A stretch of DNA of 64,000 nucleotides, taken from NCBI RefSeq assembly GCF_012223425.1, contig NZ_CP038799.1, positions 4,634,249 to 4,698,248 of the forward strand, written 5' to 3'. Position numbers and translations under genes: made by a program. The notes beneath the pieces were generated by a model. It searched no databases and was not told the DNA's origin. It worked only from the letters and a program-made list of their open reading frames with translations. Of this stretch, positions 62,508 to 64,000 are shown piece by piece. Origin of the DNA: Mycolicibacterium frederiksbergense. GTDB lineage: Bacteria > Actinomycetota > Actinomycetes > Mycobacteriales > Mycobacteriaceae. The first letter of the stretch is position 1. Each line of letters opens with the position of its first letter.

Positions 62508-63599
62508 ATGAAGTTCCATTGGTACCTGCCGACCCATGGCGACACCACCACCATCGCGGACAATCGGGGTAGCGCCTCGGAGCGGGTGCAGTCGCATCTT
62601 CAGCCGACGTTGGAGAACCTCACCGCGCTGGTGCGCAGCGCCGAGGATCTCGGCTTCGAGGCGGCGCTGACCCCGACCGGCTCGCACTGCGAGGATTCCT
62701 GGCTGGCCACCGCCGCACTGGCGCAACACAGCCGCCGGCTCAAGTTCCTGGTGGCGTTCCGCCCTGGAGTGCTGTCGCCGACGCTGGCCGCCCAGCAGGT
62801 CAGCACCTACCAGCGATTCACCGGAAATCGGTTGGCGCTCAACATCGTCACCGGCGGTGACGATCTGGAGATGCGCCGCTACGGCGACGGCGTCGACAAG
62901 GCCGCCCGGTACCGGCGCACCGCAGAGTTCCTCACGGTGGTGCGCGGCGCCTGGAGCAATCCGGAGTTCAGCTTCCGCGGCGAGTTCTACGACGTGGCGG
63001 CGGCCAGGATGGCGTACCCGGTGGACACCCTGCCGACCGTCTACTTCGGCGGGTCTTCACCGGAGGCCATCGAGGTCGCCGCCGAGCACGCCGACGTCTA
63101 TCTCACCTGGGGTGAGCCGCCGGAGCAGGTCGCCGAGAAGATCGAGCGGGTGCGCGACGCCGCCGCACGACGCGGACGGGAGCTGAGGTTCGGTCTGCGA
63201 TTGCACACGGTGGCGCGCCCCACCGAGGAGCAGGCCTGGCGGCGTGCCGACGAGCTGATCGCCGGGCTGTCCGCCGATGAGGTGCGTCGCGCCCACGAGC
63301 GCTACCTGGCCAGTGGATCGGAGGGTCAGCGCCGGATGGCGGCGCTGACCACCGGCGAACTGGTCGATGCCCGCAGTCTCGAAGTCCATCCCGGGCTGTG
63401 GGCCGGGCCGAGCCTGCTGCGCGATGGCGCAGGCACCGCGGCGATCGGGAGCTATCGGCAGGTGGCCGACGTGTTCGCCGAATACGCCCGCCTCGGCATC
63501 AGCGAGTTCGTGTTGTCGGGCTACCCGCAGGCCGACGAGATCCGCCATGTCGGCGAGGGGGTGCTGCCGCTCGTGCGGGCGGGCGTCCCGGTCGGCTGA
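62508..63599 (+). CDS. SsuD-like flavin-dependent alkanesulfonate monooxygenase
   Basis: A 363-residue LLM monooxygenase: KFHWYLPTHGDTTTIADN start, EAALTPTGSHCEDSW, FRPGVLSPTLAAQQVSTYQRFTGNRLALNIVTGG, and VYFGGSSPEA. These match the alkanesulfonate monooxygenase group, which releases sulfite with FMNH2 and O2. It is divergent from the metNIQ-type operon, whose last gene is another LLM enzyme, so the cluster is likely for organosulfur use. A clear ribosome site is not seen before the ATG. Confidence 0.9.
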   Translation: MKFHWYLPTHGDTTTIADNRGSASERVQSHLQPTLENLTALVRSAEDLGFEAALTPTGSHCEDSWLATAALAQHSRRLKFLVAFRPGVLSPTLAAQQVSTYQRFTGNRLALNIVTGGDDLEMRRYGDGVDKAARYRRTAEFLTVVRGAWSNPEFSFRGEFYDVAAARMAYPVDTLPTVYFGGSSPEAIEVAAEHADVYLTWGEPPEQVAEKIERVRDAAARRGRELRFGLRLHTVARPTEEQAWRRADELIAGLSADEVRRAHERYLASGSEGQRRMAALTTGELVDARSLEVHPGLWAGPSLLRDGAGTAAIGSYRQVADVFAEYARLGISEFVLSGYPQADEIRHVGEGVLPLVRAGVPVG

Positions 63600-63600
63600 T

Positions 63601-63999
63601 TCAGCTCCAGGAGAACTCGGCGCGCAACCGGGTCGCGATGATCTCGAAACGATCCTTGTCGAGGATGGCACCCTCCCGGCGGATGCCGTCCTCGGGCACG
63701 TCGAGCACCCGGTCCAGCCGCACCCAGGAGGGCCGGCCGTCGTAGTCCCAGCTGCCCGTCCCGATTCCGACCCAGCCGTCGTCACCGGCATGGTGGTCCT
63801 GGCTGGACAGCATCAGTCCGAGCAGGGTGCGCTGATCGCGACCGACCACCAGCACCGGGCGGTCCTTGCCGCGCGTCGGATCGTCCTCGTAGACCACCCA
63901 GGTCCAGACGATCTCGCCCGGATCGGCCCGGCCGTCCAGGTCGGGGGAGTAGGAGATGCGCCGGGCCCGCTGTGCGGTGGGCACGCCGGTGCTGGTCAC
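63601..63999 (-). CDS. PemK/MazF-like toxin-family protein, possibly incomplete at window edge
   Basis: A 132-residue visible protein with PGEIVWTWVVYEDDPTRGKDRPVLVVGRD, the beta-barrel pattern of PemK/MazF endoribonuclease-like proteins, and WVRLDRVLDVPEDG. The GTG at 63999 is one base from the window edge, so the true start may lie outside. No antitoxin is visible within the window. Whether it is a toxin cannot be told. Converges on the SsuD-like gene. Confidence 0.75.
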   Translation of the reverse strand: MTSTGVPTAQRARRISYSPDLDGRADPGEIVWTWVVYEDDPTRGKDRPVLVVGRDQRTLLGLMLSSQDHHAGDDGWVGIGTGSWDYDGRPSWVRLDRVLDVPEDGIRREGAILDKDRFEIIATRLRAEFSWS

Positions 64000-64000
64000 C

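Noticed and set aside
1..64000. CRISPR arrays, tRNA/rRNA genes, insertion sequences and attachment sites
   Set aside because: I scanned for regularly spaced repeats, transposase-like motifs and terminal inverted repeats with target duplications and saw none. The tetR remnant has no visible transposon end.

Overview
The window is about 64 kb of high-GC DNA from a mycobacterium, most likely a fast-growing Mycolicibacterium-type species able to grow on H2 and CO2. The reasons are the gene order on the right (comEA, comEC, holA, rpsT, then homologues of M. tuberculosis Rv2411c, Rv2410c, Rv2409c, Rv2407 and Rv2406c), a complex I operon whose NuoB resembles the M. tuberculosis protein, frequent GTG starts, and many 1-4 bp stop/start overlaps. 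The left two thirds (about 1-42,900) is an H2-oxidation and CO2-fixation region. The right third (about 43,400-64,000) is ordinary mycobacterial chromosome.

Left block (1-12,860). A minus-strand operon encodes a group 2a-type uptake [NiFe] hydrogenase, in transcription order hucM (DUF1641), hucS, hucL, a maturation protease with a C-terminal extension, a small protein, a TPR protein, hucE (NifU/Rieske iron-sulfur protein) and an NHL-repeat protein cut by the window edge. Facing it are an AraC-type regulator, hypA, hypB with a His/Asp tract, a class I fructose-bisphosphatase, a class I phosphoribulokinase and a NiCoT nickel transporter. Nickel supply and Calvin-cycle genes are therefore arranged in series on one strand.

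Middle block (12,870-42,900). A red-type form I RuBisCO (cbbLS) is divergent from a class I aldolase. Next comes a complete nuoA-N operon with two tiny genes after nuoN. nuoF carries a one-base frameshift that separates its last cluster-ligand cysteine from the rest of the protein. Then follow a degenerate receiver protein, a UsfY-like protein, cbbR, cbbX, a BlaI-type repressor, a GAF histidine kinase with a NarL/DosR-type response regulator, and a tight operon cbbE-cbbT-second phosphoribulokinase-cbbY-cbbZ. The cbbL/aldolase and cbbX/blaI intergenic regions share one bidirectional promoter module. C-rich/G-rich inverted repeats precede nuoA, cbbE, the usfY-like gene, the aldolase and blaI, suggesting one regulon. 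The block ends abruptly in a tetR remnant that lacks its DNA-binding half and is frameshifted, which looks like the island's right edge.

Right block (43,400-64,000). This holds competence-type DNA uptake genes, the DNA polymerase III delta subunit, S20, an ATP-grasp/alpha-E/transglutaminase trio, a TetR-redoxin pair with palindromic operators, an RNase Z-like hydrolase, a CBS protein, a GNAT protein, a cobalamin riboswitch in front of an ABC importer with two tandem binding proteins, a metNIQ-type importer flanked by two flavin monooxygenases, and a PemK/MazF-like protein at the edge.

Working model: the hydrogenase feeds electrons to the respiratory chain, complex I exchanges electrons between quinone and NADH (possibly in reverse to supply reductant), and the cbb genes fix CO2. 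No rRNA, tRNA, CRISPR array, transposase or insertion sequence was seen.
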